From: UBA3064 sp023258775
GTDB lineage: Bacteria; Pseudomonadota; Gammaproteobacteria; Burkholderiales; Burkholderiaceae_E
Length of the DNA stretch: 64,000 bases
Assembly: GCA_044355655.1 (NCBI GenBank)
Contig: JBIKXS010000004.1
Span: forward strand, 1 to 64,000
Direction of reading: 5' to 3'
Part shown: in pieces, positions 42,722 through 50,766 of the stretch
Position numbering within the stretch: position 1 is the stretch's first letter
Layout of the letters: each line of letters opens with the position of its first letter
Position numbers and translations under genes: made by a program
The notes under the pieces: generated by a model
Told to the model about the DNA's origin: nothing
The model's database searches: none
The model's input: the letters and a program-made list of their open reading frames with translations, nothing else

Positions 42722-44041
42722 CTAAAACCAGCGGGGCGATAAGCCCATGGCTTCGCGAACCTGAACCATGGTTTGCTCAGCGGCTGTCGCGGCAAGTTTT
42801 GAACCCTCCATCAGGATGTCATCGACTCGATCAGGATGTTGTAAGAAAGGCTCAGCGCGCTGATAAAAAAGCGATTGCTCGCGTTGCACAGCGTCAATGA
42901 CCGGTTTTTTGCAGTCGATGCATCCGATCGCAGCACGATTACACCCCTCACGAACCCAAGAGCGGATCGACTCATCGCAATAAACTTTGTGTAAATCCCA
43001 GACTGGGCATTGGTCTGGGTTACCAGGGTCGCTTCGCCTCACGCGGGCGGGGTCTGTTGGCATCTTGCGGATCTTGGCTTCGAGATGTACCGGATCATCA
43101 CGCATCGCAATTGAATTGCCGTAACTTTTTGACATTTTTCGCCCATCAAGACCGGGTAGTCGAGATGCCTCGGTCAGCAAAGGTTGTGGCTCTTGCAACA
43201 ACTGACGACCGGCGCCTTCGATCCAACCAGATAAGCGTTGCCGATCTGCAGGGCTTAACACGAGTTTTCGCAGCAATTGTCTGGCTGAGTCGCGGGCATT
43301 GGTATCGCCTGATTCAAGCCAGGCAGCACGAGACTTTTTCAGCATATCAATCTCAGTTGCCTGCAACTTCTTTAAGCATTGACCAATCCTTTGGTCAAAA
43401 TCCGGCTCACGTCCGAATAAATGATTAAAGCGTCTGGCAACTTCTCGCGTGAGTTCAACATGCGGAACCTGATCATCCCCAACCGGTACCCATGAGGCGC
43501 TGTAAATCAAAATATCAGCGGCCTGGAGCAAGGGATAACCTAGAAAGCCATATGTCGATAGATCTTTGTCGTTTAAATTGGCTTGCTGGTCCTTGTAGCT
43601 CGGCACACGTTCCAGCCAGGCAAGCGGTGTACACATCGACAATAGCAAATGCAACTCTGCGTGCTGCGGCACCTGGGATTGAACAAACAAAACGGATCGT
43701 TCGGGATCGATACCAGCGGCGAGCCAGTCTATAACCATCTCCCTGATGTTCTTTTGGATAAGTTCAGGCGATTCGTAGTGTGTTGTTAGCGCGTGCCAAT
43801 CGGCCACGAAAAAATAACTTTTGTATTGTTCTTGCAATTTGACCCAATTGGCAAGTGCACCGTGATAGTGACCTAAATGCAAAGCGCCAGTTGGCCGCAT
43901 GCCAGAAAGCACCGATTGCGCCGGCGCTCGAGAAGGCTCATCATAAAAAGGCCGCGAGACGCCAGACGGTCGAGTATCGCTCGTGTTTGATTCATTGCTG
44001 AGTGGCTGAGCACTTGGGTTTTGTTCTTTTTTTTGCATCAT
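42722..44041 (-). CDS. trpS: Tryptophanyl-tRNA synthetase
   Basis: 439 residues. Class I motifs GMRPTGALHLGHYHGAL (HIGH-type) and KMSKSYGN are both present, plus GDDQVPHVELTRE. The core normally starts at about residue 43 (SVLSGMRPTG). Here the ATG directly abutting the upstream stop adds a ~43-residue polar, Ser/Pro/Asn-rich leader that looks disordered. It belongs to the long type with a ~45-residue insertion before the C-terminus, also found in other betaproteobacteria. Coupled directly to the M50 protease gene upstream. Confidence 0.94.
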   Translation of the reverse strand: MMQKKEQNPSAQPLSNESNTSDTRPSGVSRPFYDEPSRAPAQSVLSGMRPTGALHLGHYHGALANWVKLQEQYKSYFFVADWHALTTHYESPELIQKNIREMVIDWLAAGIDPERSVLFVQSQVPQHAELHLLLSMCTPLAWLERVPSYKDQQANLNDKDLSTYGFLGYPLLQAADILIYSASWVPVGDDQVPHVELTREVARRFNHLFGREPDFDQRIGQCLKKLQATEIDMLKKSRAAWLESGDTNARDSARQLLRKLVLSPADRQRLSGWIEGAGRQLLQEPQPLLTEASRLPGLDGRKMSKSYGNSIAMRDDPVHLEAKIRKMPTDPARVRRSDPGNPDQCPVWDLHKVYCDESIRSWVREGCNRAAIGCIDCKKPVIDAVQREQSLFYQRAEPFLQHPDRVDDILMEGSKLAATAAEQTMVQVREAMGLSPRWF

Positions 44042-44746
44042 TTAACGAAGCCCAAAAATGGTAACGATGCTCTTGAGCATCCAAGCGGTGACGGGTCTTA
44101 CGATTGCGCCAAGCACACCACTAAAGAGAAGAATCAATAAAATCCACAAACCATAACGTTCAAGCTGCGCATAACGCCAGCCAATCGAAGGCGGTAACAA
44201 AGCTGTGACCACCCTGGAACCGTCTAAAGGGGGTAGAGGCAGCAAATTCAGCACCATCAGGGCAACGTTAACCACAATACCTGCGACCGCAACCCGAAGC
44301 GCATACTCCGCTGCAATCGGGGAAGTAAGCGGCGAGGCCATTGAGCTTGTGGGTTCGCCCGCGCCAAGGCCAATCAGAACGAGCTTGGCGAGCAAAGCCC
44401 ATGCAAGTGCCATGAGTAGATTTATGCCCGGACCTGCGGCCGCTACCCATGCCATATCCCGTACCGGTCGGCGAAAGTAACGCGCATCCACCGGCACCGG
44501 CTTGGCCCAACCGAAGAGTGCGAAGGCACCCATTGCCCCCCCAAGCGCCAGGGTGAGCCCAGGAACCAGCAAGGTGCCGACTGGATCAACATGGCGAGCC
44601 GGATTGATCGATATTCGACCAAGTTGACTCGCTGTAGGATCGCCTAAGCGCTGGGCCATCCAGCCATGGGCAGCTTCGTGAAGGGTTATTGCGAAAATCA
44701 CCGGGATGGCATAGACCGCGATGACTTGAATCCAGTTTTCGTCCAT
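44042..44746 (-). CDS. Site-2-protease-like M50 family membrane metallopeptidase
   Basis: 234 residues with about five or six membrane segments. Zinc motif HEAAHGW at about residues 23-29 in the first span (AITLHEAAHGWMAQRLGDPT); the second metal site is LLPLPPLDGSRV (NxxPxPPLDG type, Asp near 174). These are features of the minimal Rip/YwhC-like group. Substrate unknown. The gene overlaps yciO-like upstream by 49 bp and abuts trpS downstream, a gene order (yciO-M50-trpS) widely seen in Burkholderiales. Confidence 0.9.
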   Translation of the reverse strand: MDENWIQVIAVYAIPVIFAITLHEAAHGWMAQRLGDPTASQLGRISINPARHVDPVGTLLVPGLTLALGGAMGAFALFGWAKPVPVDARYFRRPVRDMAWVAAAGPGINLLMALAWALLAKLVLIGLGAGEPTSSMASPLTSPIAAEYALRVAVAGIVVNVALMVLNLLPLPPLDGSRVVTALLPPSIGWRYAQLERYGLWILLILLFSGVLGAIVRPVTAWMLKSIVTIFGLR

Positions 44747-45369
44747 GGGTCGATTGTAAGTGCCTTCAGCAAACCTGCCCCTTCGCGAATCACTTCGGCT
44801 TCACCGCTGGTCAGATCAATGACCGTGGTCGGTACGAGCCCGTAGTGCCCGCTGTCCAAAAAGACCTCCAAGCTGTCAGCGAATCGCTCAGCGATTTCAT
44901 CGGATTCATGCATGGGTAGACTCTCTCCTGGCCAAATGAGGCTACTGGAGAGCAAGGGCTCACCAAAAGCCTGCAACAAGGACATCGCCACAGGATGTTC
45001 AGGGACTCTTAACCCGATGGTTTTTCGCGAGGGGTGCCACAGTCGCCGCGGCACCTGTTTGCTCGCATTGAGGATAAACGTGTAAGGCCCGGGGGTCCAA
45101 GCCTTCAGGAATCGAAAGGCAACATCGTCTACTTTGGCGTAGGTTGCCAGGGCAGAAAGGTCGGGGCACAAAAGCGTTAAAAGGTGCCGATCGTTCAGTT
45201 GGCGAATTGCCCGCAATCGGTCTACAGCTGATTTGTGGGCCATCGACGCCGCGATCACAGCACAAGCATCCGTTGGCATAATCAGTAAATCGCCATCATG
45301 AAGTGCCTGAGCGGCCTGCTGGATAAGACGGGCTTGTGGATTATCTGGATGAACAATCAAACGTCGCAT
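44698..45369 (-). CDS. yciO: L-threonylcarbamoyladenylate synthase-type protein (YciO family)
   Basis: 223 residues. Sua5/YciO/YrdC fold: RLIVHPDNPQARLIQQAAQA, then GDLLIMPTDACAVIAASMAH, WTPGPYTFILNASKQVPR and KTIGLRVPEHPVAMSLL. The family binds nucleic acid and threonine/ATP for t6A formation; YciO itself is a paralogue of uncertain activity. The KxR/S signature typical of active TsaC is only partly recognisable. It overlaps the M50 gene by 49 bp and starts 20 bp after the PHP gene stop. Confidence 0.87.
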   Translation of the reverse strand: MRRLIVHPDNPQARLIQQAAQALHDGDLLIMPTDACAVIAASMAHKSAVDRLRAIRQLNDRHLLTLLCPDLSALATYAKVDDVAFRFLKAWTPGPYTFILNASKQVPRRLWHPSRKTIGLRVPEHPVAMSLLQAFGEPLLSSSLIWPGESLPMHESDEIAERFADSLEVFLDSGHYGLVPTTVIDLTSGEAEVIREGAGLLKALTIDPWTKTGFKSSRSMPSR

Positions 45370-45389
45370 TGATTATTTCTTAATATTTT

Positions 45390-46301
45390 TCAATGTCCTA
45401 CATCCCATTTTGACCAAAGAGGTTCTACTGAATCTGCAATCATCGATACAGCACCCAGCGCAGTCCTACTTTCTCGAGGCGCATGAAAATCCGAGCCCGC
45501 AGACGCTCGAAGCCGATACTGACTCGCTAATCGACTGAAATGCTGAATCTCCCTTTGGCCGTGCGAACCCGAAGCGGTCTCCAAGGCGAGACCGCCAGCT
45601 TCGCGGAATTCCTCGATTAAACAGTGTTGGAGCAATGGGTTTAAGCGGTAGCGAGCAGGATGGGCAAGCACAGCAACCCCGCCCGCATTGCGGATCCAGC
45701 CGATCGAATCACGAAGACTCGCCCAGGTTTGACTTACATCGCCCGGTTTACCGTCACAGAGATAACGCGCAAAGACTTCTCGTAAATCTGCAAAGCCGCA
45801 TTGACTGGCAATCCAGCGAGCGATATGTGTACGCGAAATCTGCTCGGGTTCACGCACTTGCCCCAAGGCTGCTTCCAGGGCGCCAGGCAGCCCAGCCTGA
45901 GCTAAGGAGCGGTCAATGGCCTGAGCGCGCGCAAATCGCTGGGCCCGTATTCGACCCAGGCCAGCGACCAGGACTGGATCAACAGGGTTAACACCCAAGC
46001 CAAGCACATGGATGGTCTGCCTCGCCCAGGTCACAGACACTTCTACCCCACTAACCCAGGCCAGCTCGCATGACTTAGCAGCTTCTCTTGCCTCATCTTG
46101 CCCTTTGAGGCTGTCATGGTCTGTTAACGCAAAAAGCTCAACGCCTTGCGTCTTGGCCATCACCACTAAGGCCTCTGGCGCACAAACGCCGTCAGAGTGG
46201 TATGAATGGCAGTGCAAATCCGCGCGCAAGCGCCAGGGATCGCCTTGGAACAGGCTTGCAAAAGGTTTGAGTCCAGACTGGCCTCGCTCATGTAGCCTCA
46301 T
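45390..46301 (-). CDS. PHP-domain phosphoesterase (RNase AM/YciV-like)
   Basis: 303 residues. PHP metal motifs: ADLHCHSYHSDG (~29-40), LTDHDSLKG (~58-66), VSGVEVSV, HPARYRLN near 217 and GSDFHAPRES near 273. YciV/Rnm in E. coli is a 5'-3' exonuclease that matures rRNA 5' ends and attacks 3',5'-bisphosphate nucleotides; PHP homologues next to yciO share this assignment. Its ATG (46301) lies at the end of a 20-bp tandem repeat and overlaps the stop of a 7-codon micro-ORF by ATGA, so its translation may depend on that repeat. Confidence 0.88.
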   Translation of the reverse strand: MRLHERGQSGLKPFASLFQGDPWRLRADLHCHSYHSDGVCAPEALVVMAKTQGVELFALTDHDSLKGQDEAREAAKSCELAWVSGVEVSVTWARQTIHVLGLGVNPVDPVLVAGLGRIRAQRFARAQAIDRSLAQAGLPGALEAALGQVREPEQISRTHIARWIASQCGFADLREVFARYLCDGKPGDVSQTWASLRDSIGWIRNAGGVAVLAHPARYRLNPLLQHCLIEEFREAGGLALETASGSHGQREIQHFSRLASQYRLRASAGSDFHAPRESRTALGAVSMIADSVEPLWSKWDVGH

Positions 46302-46376
46302 TGCAACGCCTCTTTGCTCATTGCAACACCACTTTGCTCATTGCAACGCCACTTTGCTCATTGCAACACCTCGTCG
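46297..46376 (-). repeat. 20-bp tandem repeat encoding a chain of coupled micro-ORFs
   Basis: On the minus strand the unit is ATGAGCAAAGTGGCGTTGCA, present three times from 46361 to 46302 with small differences, plus partial flanking copies. Each unit opens an ORF of seven codons: MSKVALQ from 46361, MSKVVLQ from 46341, MSKEALQ from 46321. Each ends in TGA inside the ATGA that starts the next. The last ATGA starts the PHP gene at 46301. GAGG lies 7 nt before the first and last ATG; GTGG takes its place before the middle two. The repeat occupies almost the whole spacer after the hydrolase stop (46386). Confidence 0.85.
46302..46321 (-). CDS. Candidate micro-ORF 3 (MSKEALQ), last of a coupled chain
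   Basis: Seven codons; the coding part runs from 46321 and its TGA (46298-46300) overlaps the PHP start codon. It carries an AGAGG ribosome-site-like sequence for the PHP gene inside its own codons 3-5. Translation is not shown; coding status is inferred only from the exact ATGA chain. Confidence 0.35.
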
Positions 46377-46385
46377 GTCTTTGGT

Positions 46386-47309
46386 TCAATCAAGGAATGC
46401 CATGATCGCCCGCGCAAGTGCTTCCGGTTGGTCATGATGCAGCATGTGGCCTGCATCATGAATCAGAAGTTCTTGACGTTGAGGAATCGTCTTGAGTCTT
46501 GCACGGTAATCATCAGTTTTCACGAAATCATGCCAGGCGTTCATATGTTCGGAACAAACCCAAAGCACGGGCACCTCGATCTGGCGCCAGCAGGCAAGTA
46601 CCTCCTCGAGCCGATAAAGGATCGGATGGATTCCCTTATGGTTAGGATCAGCAAGCAGTTGCCACTGGCCATCGGCAGCCGGTTGCGCCCAATGCATCGC
46701 TAGAAACGCTGCGTAGTCAGCACGCAGGCGTTGGTTGTTTTGCATCAAACGAAGCGCGACGGCGTTTTGATCTTGATAGGGCTTCATAGGCGGTTTGCCC
46801 TTGCTGAGCGCATCAAGCCACTGGCGATAGCGCGAAGGCGCATCGCCTGGATCACTTTCAGGCATGCCAACGCCTTCAAGATTGATCAGCGCGCGAATCG
46901 CCTTGGGCCTTATCCCGGCATAAAGACAAGCGACATTACCGCCCATGCTATGACCCAAAAGTGACACCGGACCAGAAACCAATTGCTCGCGCTGAAGTGC
47001 GGTGATTAAACCATCGAGGTCGGCAAGATAATCAGCAAACCAGTATGTATCGCTATGATTATGAGAGCTATATCCATAACCACGCCAGTCTGGTGCAAAA
47101 ACCTCGATATCGTCCGGCAAATGATCGATCAAAAACTGAAAAGATGCCGAGACATCCATCCAGCCGTGCAACATCAGGATTTGATGTTTCGTTTTCGACT
47201 GCCCAGGCCAATGACGCAAAAAATAGTCCATGCCGCGAATAACAAAACGACGCGAAATCGACTGGCGCCTCGGCTCATAGGGCTTCATAGGATTCGGGTT
47301 AGCATTCAT
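46386..47309 (-). CDS. Alpha/beta-hydrolase
   Basis: 307 residues from the ATG at 47309 (MNANPNPMKPYEPRRQS). The frame is open a further 68 codons, but that part overlaps the divergent acyl-CoA synthetase gene and has no family match. Motifs: oxyanion region LHGWMDVSASFQFL, nucleophile elbow GHSMGGN (Ser near 145), and a final His in HDAGHMLHHDQPEAL. The acid residue is likely Asp in the region before it. Substrate unknown. It is the first gene of the nine-gene minus-strand operon, with only 33 bp to the divergent start at 47343. Confidence 0.86.
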   Translation of the reverse strand: MNANPNPMKPYEPRRQSISRRFVIRGMDYFLRHWPGQSKTKHQILMLHGWMDVSASFQFLIDHLPDDIEVFAPDWRGYGYSSHNHSDTYWFADYLADLDGLITALQREQLVSGPVSLLGHSMGGNVACLYAGIRPKAIRALINLEGVGMPESDPGDAPSRYRQWLDALSKGKPPMKPYQDQNAVALRLMQNNQRLRADYAAFLAMHWAQPAADGQWQLLADPNHKGIHPILYRLEEVLACWRQIEVPVLWVCSEHMNAWHDFVKTDDYRARLKTIPQRQELLIHDAGHMLHHDQPEALARAIMAFLD

Positions 47310-47342
47310 CGGCTTCGATTGTAGTGGGACGCGGAGATGAAC

Positions 47343-49058
47343 ATGCCTGATACCTATAAGACGACCTATGAAGCATTTCGCTGGAAAGTGCCAGCCCAAC
47401 TCAACATCGAGCAACTCATTTGCGCCCGATGGGCAAATGATCCAGGAAGAATCGCGATTCGGTATGAAAGCGATAGCGGACAAAAAAGCAGCTGGACCTA
47501 CCGCGATTTGCATCTCGCGGCTAACCGTCTTGCCAGTTCGCTTCGAGAACTCGGTGTCGAACGCGGCGATCGCGTTGCGATCGTATTACCTCAACGCCCA
47601 ATTACCGCGGTGGCCCACATTGCACTTTACCGACTCGGCGCGATCGCCATGCCTTTGTCGATTCTTTTCGGAACAGAGGCATTGGCTTACCGGTTTGCAG
47701 ACAGTGAAGCTTGTGCTGTTATCGCCGATGCAACTGCGCTTGCCGCCGTGAGAAGCGCCCGACCTGACTGCGTCCGCTTTGTAGCGGTTGCCGCAGACGA
47801 GGCTGCTTCAGATTTTCTTGATCCAAGCGATCAAGAATTTGATGTGCAGGATTTGATCGATCGCGGTCATCCACGCTTTAGTGCGGTTAAAACACTGGCT
47901 GCAGAACCAGCCCAGTTGTTGTATACAAGCGGCACGACTGGACCACCCAAGGGCGCATTGATTCCTCACCGAGCCCTAATTGGTAACCTGCCCGGCTTTG
48001 TCGCTTCACAAAATTGGTTTCCCGATCAAGCCAGCTGCTTTTGGTCGCCTGCAGACTGGGCTTGGACGGGCGGTTTGATGGACGCCCTGCTTCCTAGTCT
48101 TTACTTCGGTCAATCGATTCTTGCCTACAAAGGGCGATTCTCCGGTGATACCGCCTATGATCTTTTAGAACGGTATGAGATTTCGCACGCATTCTTGTTT
48201 CCCACAGCGCTCAAGGCGATGCTCAAGAGCGACCCAAACCCAGGAAACAATCACAAGCTGAAACTTCGAGCGGTTATGTCGGCCGGTGAATCGGTGGGTC
48301 CTACGCTCTTTGATTGGTGCGAAGAATCATTAGGACTAAGTGTCAATGAGATGTTCGGTCAGACCGAAATGAATTATGTCGTGGGTAACTGTTCAAGATA
48401 CTGGTCAACGCGCTCAGGCTCGATTGGTCGGCCCTACCCCGGCCATCGGGTTGCAATTATTGATGAATCGGGTCTTGAAGTTCCGGCAGGTACCTTGGGC
48501 GAAATCGCTGTCCATCGCAACGACCGTCACGGTCACCCAGACCCCGTGTTCTTCATTGAATACTGGCGTAATCTGAAGGCTAGCGAAGACAAATTCACGG
48601 GCGAATGGTGCCGAACCGGCGATTTGGCAACCAACGATGATGAGGGATTTTTTTGGTATGCGGGGCGTTCTGACGACATGTTTAAAGCAGCAGGTTATCG
48701 AATTGGGCCCGGGGAAATTGAAAGCTGCTTACTCCAACACAGCGATGTTGCAAATGTTGCCGTTGTTCCCAAGCCCGATCGCGATCGCGGTAATCTTGTC
48801 AAAGCCTTTGTGGTACTTTCTCGACCGGAAAAGTATACGAATTCGGATCAACTCGAAGACCTTAAGCTTTCCCTGCAGATGCAGGTCAAACAAAGACTTG
48901 CTCCCTATGAATATCCCAAAGAAATTGAATTTATCGAGAGTCTTCCGATGACAACGAGTGGCAAAGTCCAGCGTGCCATCTTGCGGCAACTCGAGCAAGA
49001 TCGAGCACTTCAACAACAAAGTGAGCCAGGAGACGTTAATGCCAACTTATCAGCTTGA
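47343..49058 (+). CDS. Acyl-CoA synthetase (AMP-forming, acetyl-CoA-synthetase-like)
   Basis: 571 residues from the ATG at 47343, because GGAG (47333-47336) is 6 nt before it; the ATG at 47337 lies immediately after GGAG. ANL-family motifs: LLYTSGTTGPPKGALIPHRA (P-loop, ~195), FGQTEMNY (A5), GRSDDMFKAAGYRIGPGEIE (A8 hinge), and the C-terminal acylation Lys in MTTSGKVQRAIL. It activates a carboxylic acid to its CoA thioester; the subgroup resembles medium-chain/acetate-type enzymes. The stop codon region overlaps the carbonic anhydrase gene by 20 bp. Confidence 0.92.
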   Translation: MPDTYKTTYEAFRWKVPAQLNIEQLICARWANDPGRIAIRYESDSGQKSSWTYRDLHLAANRLASSLRELGVERGDRVAIVLPQRPITAVAHIALYRLGAIAMPLSILFGTEALAYRFADSEACAVIADATALAAVRSARPDCVRFVAVAADEAASDFLDPSDQEFDVQDLIDRGHPRFSAVKTLAAEPAQLLYTSGTTGPPKGALIPHRALIGNLPGFVASQNWFPDQASCFWSPADWAWTGGLMDALLPSLYFGQSILAYKGRFSGDTAYDLLERYEISHAFLFPTALKAMLKSDPNPGNNHKLKLRAVMSAGESVGPTLFDWCEESLGLSVNEMFGQTEMNYVVGNCSRYWSTRSGSIGRPYPGHRVAIIDESGLEVPAGTLGEIAVHRNDRHGHPDPVFFIEYWRNLKASEDKFTGEWCRTGDLATNDDEGFFWYAGRSDDMFKAAGYRIGPGEIESCLLQHSDVANVAVVPKPDRDRGNLVKAFVVLSRPEKYTNSDQLEDLKLSLQMQVKQRLAPYEYPKEIEFIESLPMTTSGKVQRAILRQLEQDRALQQQSEPGDVNANLSA

Positions 49059-49566
49059 GGATCAACTACCTCAATGCCACCCAAGCGTGTGGATTGCGCC
49101 CGGTGCACATGTCATTGGACAGGCGGCACTGGGCGCGCAGTGCAGTGTCTGGTTTAATGCAGTGATTCGCGCCGATAACGACCGCATCAAGCTTGGTGAA
49201 CAGGTCAATGTGCAAGATGGCGCTATTTTGCATACCGATCCAGGATTTGAACTTATTCTCGCCGATAGGGTTTCCATTGGGCACCAAGCCATGGTGCACG
49301 GATGTCATGTTGGCGAAGGAAGCCTGATTGGGATCCAAGCGATTGTGTTGAATGGCGCACGTATTGGCAAACATTGCCTCATTGGCGCTGGCGCACTGAT
49401 TACCGAAGGCAAGGAGATTCCCGACTACAGTCTTGTTGTGGGTTCGCCGGGCAAGGTGGTTCGTAGTTTGACCCCTGAAGAGCGGCAGGGCATTGAGCGT
49501 ATCGCTGCGGTGTATGTTGAGCGTGCCGAACGCTATCGCAGCCAATTGCATCGCCTTAGCGCCTAA
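49039..49566 (+). CDS. Gamma-class carbonic anhydrase family protein
   Basis: 175 residues from MPTYQLEDQL; AGGAG (49028-49032) is spaced 6 nt upstream, and the longer frame upstream lies within the preceding gene. Left-handed beta-helix hexapeptide repeats with metal-site His residues in ILHTDPG, VSIGHQAMVHGCHVGEGSLIG and the usual NVQDGAILH segment. This is the YrdA/CaiE-like branch, whose carbonic anhydrase activity is often weak or untested. Overlaps the acyl-CoA synthetase gene by 20 bp; next gene is hslO. Confidence 0.9.
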   Translation: MPTYQLEDQLPQCHPSVWIAPGAHVIGQAALGAQCSVWFNAVIRADNDRIKLGEQVNVQDGAILHTDPGFELILADRVSIGHQAMVHGCHVGEGSLIGIQAIVLNGARIGKHCLIGAGALITEGKEIPDYSLVVGSPGKVVRSLTPEERQGIERIAAVYVERAERYRSQLHRLSA

Positions 49567-49567
49567 G

Positions 49568-50428
49568 ATGGCCGATCAATTGCTCCGTTTCATGCCGCAG
49601 GGCGGCACTGTTCGAGGCGAGATTGTCCGTCTTGAACAGGCCTGGCAGAAGGTGGTGTACCGCCATAAGCTACCTGCCTCAGTTCGTGATCGACTCGGCG
49701 AACTGTCTGCTGCAGCCCTTTTATTGTCGGCCTCGCTCAAGTTTGAAGGCAAGCTCATCCTACAAATTCATGGCGACGGCCCAGTCGCACTCTTTGTGGT
49801 TGAAAGCGATGCCTTGGGCGGCTTTAGAGCAACGGTTAAATGTCGTGACGAACAGGCAATTGCACCGGATGCAAGCCTTGCCGATCTCGTTAATCGCCAT
49901 GGTCGAGGTCGCTTCGTCGTAACCTTGGATCCAGGGCCGGAGCAACCTGACAAGCCACCCTACCAAGGGATTGTTCCTTTCGAAGGTGACACGGTTGCTG
50001 AAGTGCTTGAGCACTACATGCAACGCTCGGAACAAGTAAAAACTCGGATGTGGTTGGCAAGCGATAGCGGACGCGCAAGCGGCCTTATGTTGCAAAAACT
50101 TCCAGAAAATAGCTCGAAAGAGAGTGAAGAAAGCTGGGAGCACTACCAAATACTTGCCGACACGCTAACTCGGCCAGAGATGCTGGAAACCGATAATGAG
50201 TCCCTACTTCATCGCCTGTTCTGGCAATCGCCCATGCGTCTGCTCGATCAACATGCCTGTCATTTTCGATGCACGTGCTCAAGAGAGAAGGTTGCTGCCA
50301 TGCTGCAAATGCTTGGCAAAGTGGAAGTCGACAGCGTTTTAAACGAACAAGGCATCGTCGACATCCACTGCGAATACTGCAACGCCTATTATCGTTTTGG
50401 TGCCGATGACTGTGCAGCGCTCTGGTAG
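49568..50428 (+). CDS. hslO: Hsp33 redox-regulated chaperone
   Basis: 286 residues from the ATG at 49568, one base after the carbonic anhydrase stop. The N-terminal domain starts MADQLLRFMPQGGTVRGEIV. The C-terminal redox switch has four Cys in FRCTCSREKV and CEYCNAYY, the zinc-binding CxC plus CxxC of Hsp33. When oxidised, zinc is released and the protein holds unfolding clients. Its last 40 bases overlap the convergent ftsB. Confidence 0.95.
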   Translation: MADQLLRFMPQGGTVRGEIVRLEQAWQKVVYRHKLPASVRDRLGELSAAALLLSASLKFEGKLILQIHGDGPVALFVVESDALGGFRATVKCRDEQAIAPDASLADLVNRHGRGRFVVTLDPGPEQPDKPPYQGIVPFEGDTVAEVLEHYMQRSEQVKTRMWLASDSGRASGLMLQKLPENSSKESEESWEHYQILADTLTRPEMLETDNESLLHRLFWQSPMRLLDQHACHFRCTCSREKVAAMLQMLGKVEVDSVLNEQGIVDIHCEYCNAYYRFGADDCAALW

Positions 50429-50745
50429 GCCAATCCTACCGTGCGAATTTCATGCGCTGTTGCATCTGCGGTTTCGGTAACCTGAACAAACACCTCGCTT
50501 GCCTTCACCATACCGAGTTCATAGCGCGCGCGTTCCTCAATCGACACGGTACCGACCTGCAAATCTCGAACATCGGCTTCAAGTGCTGCGTTTCGATGGA
50601 TTAAGCGCTGATTGTCGGCGCGCTGAATTTGCACTTGACGATCAAGTTCCCACACACGCAACCAGCCCCCTTTGCCAATCCACAACGGGTATTGGATCGA
50701 TAAGAGAAGCCCAATAAGAAGGTAGCTAAGGTATTTTGAAGTCAC
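50389..50745 (-). CDS. ftsB: Cell division protein FtsB (septum formation initiator)
   Basis: 118 residues. One N-terminal transmembrane segment (YLSYLLIGLLLSIQYPLWIG), the motif GKGGWLRVWELDRQVQ, a coiled coil to about 75, then IEERARYELGMVKASEVFVQV, typical of FtsB. It joins FtsL and FtsQ in the division complex. It lies 21 bp downstream of eno, the usual eno-ftsB arrangement, and overlaps hslO antiparallel. Confidence 0.92.
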   Translation of the reverse strand: MTSKYLSYLLIGLLLSIQYPLWIGKGGWLRVWELDRQVQIQRADNQRLIHRNAALEADVRDLQVGTVSIEERARYELGMVKASEVFVQVTETADATAHEIRTVGLAYQSAAQSSAPKR

Positions 50746-50766
50746 GCGCGCTGCAGAAAAAACTGC

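Noticed and set aside
46297..46376. CRISPR-like array
   Set aside because: Units are contiguous 20-mers without spacers.
50389..50428. Suspected frameshift at the hslO/ftsB end
   Set aside because: Both genes are full length with correct C-termini; it is a simple convergent overlap.
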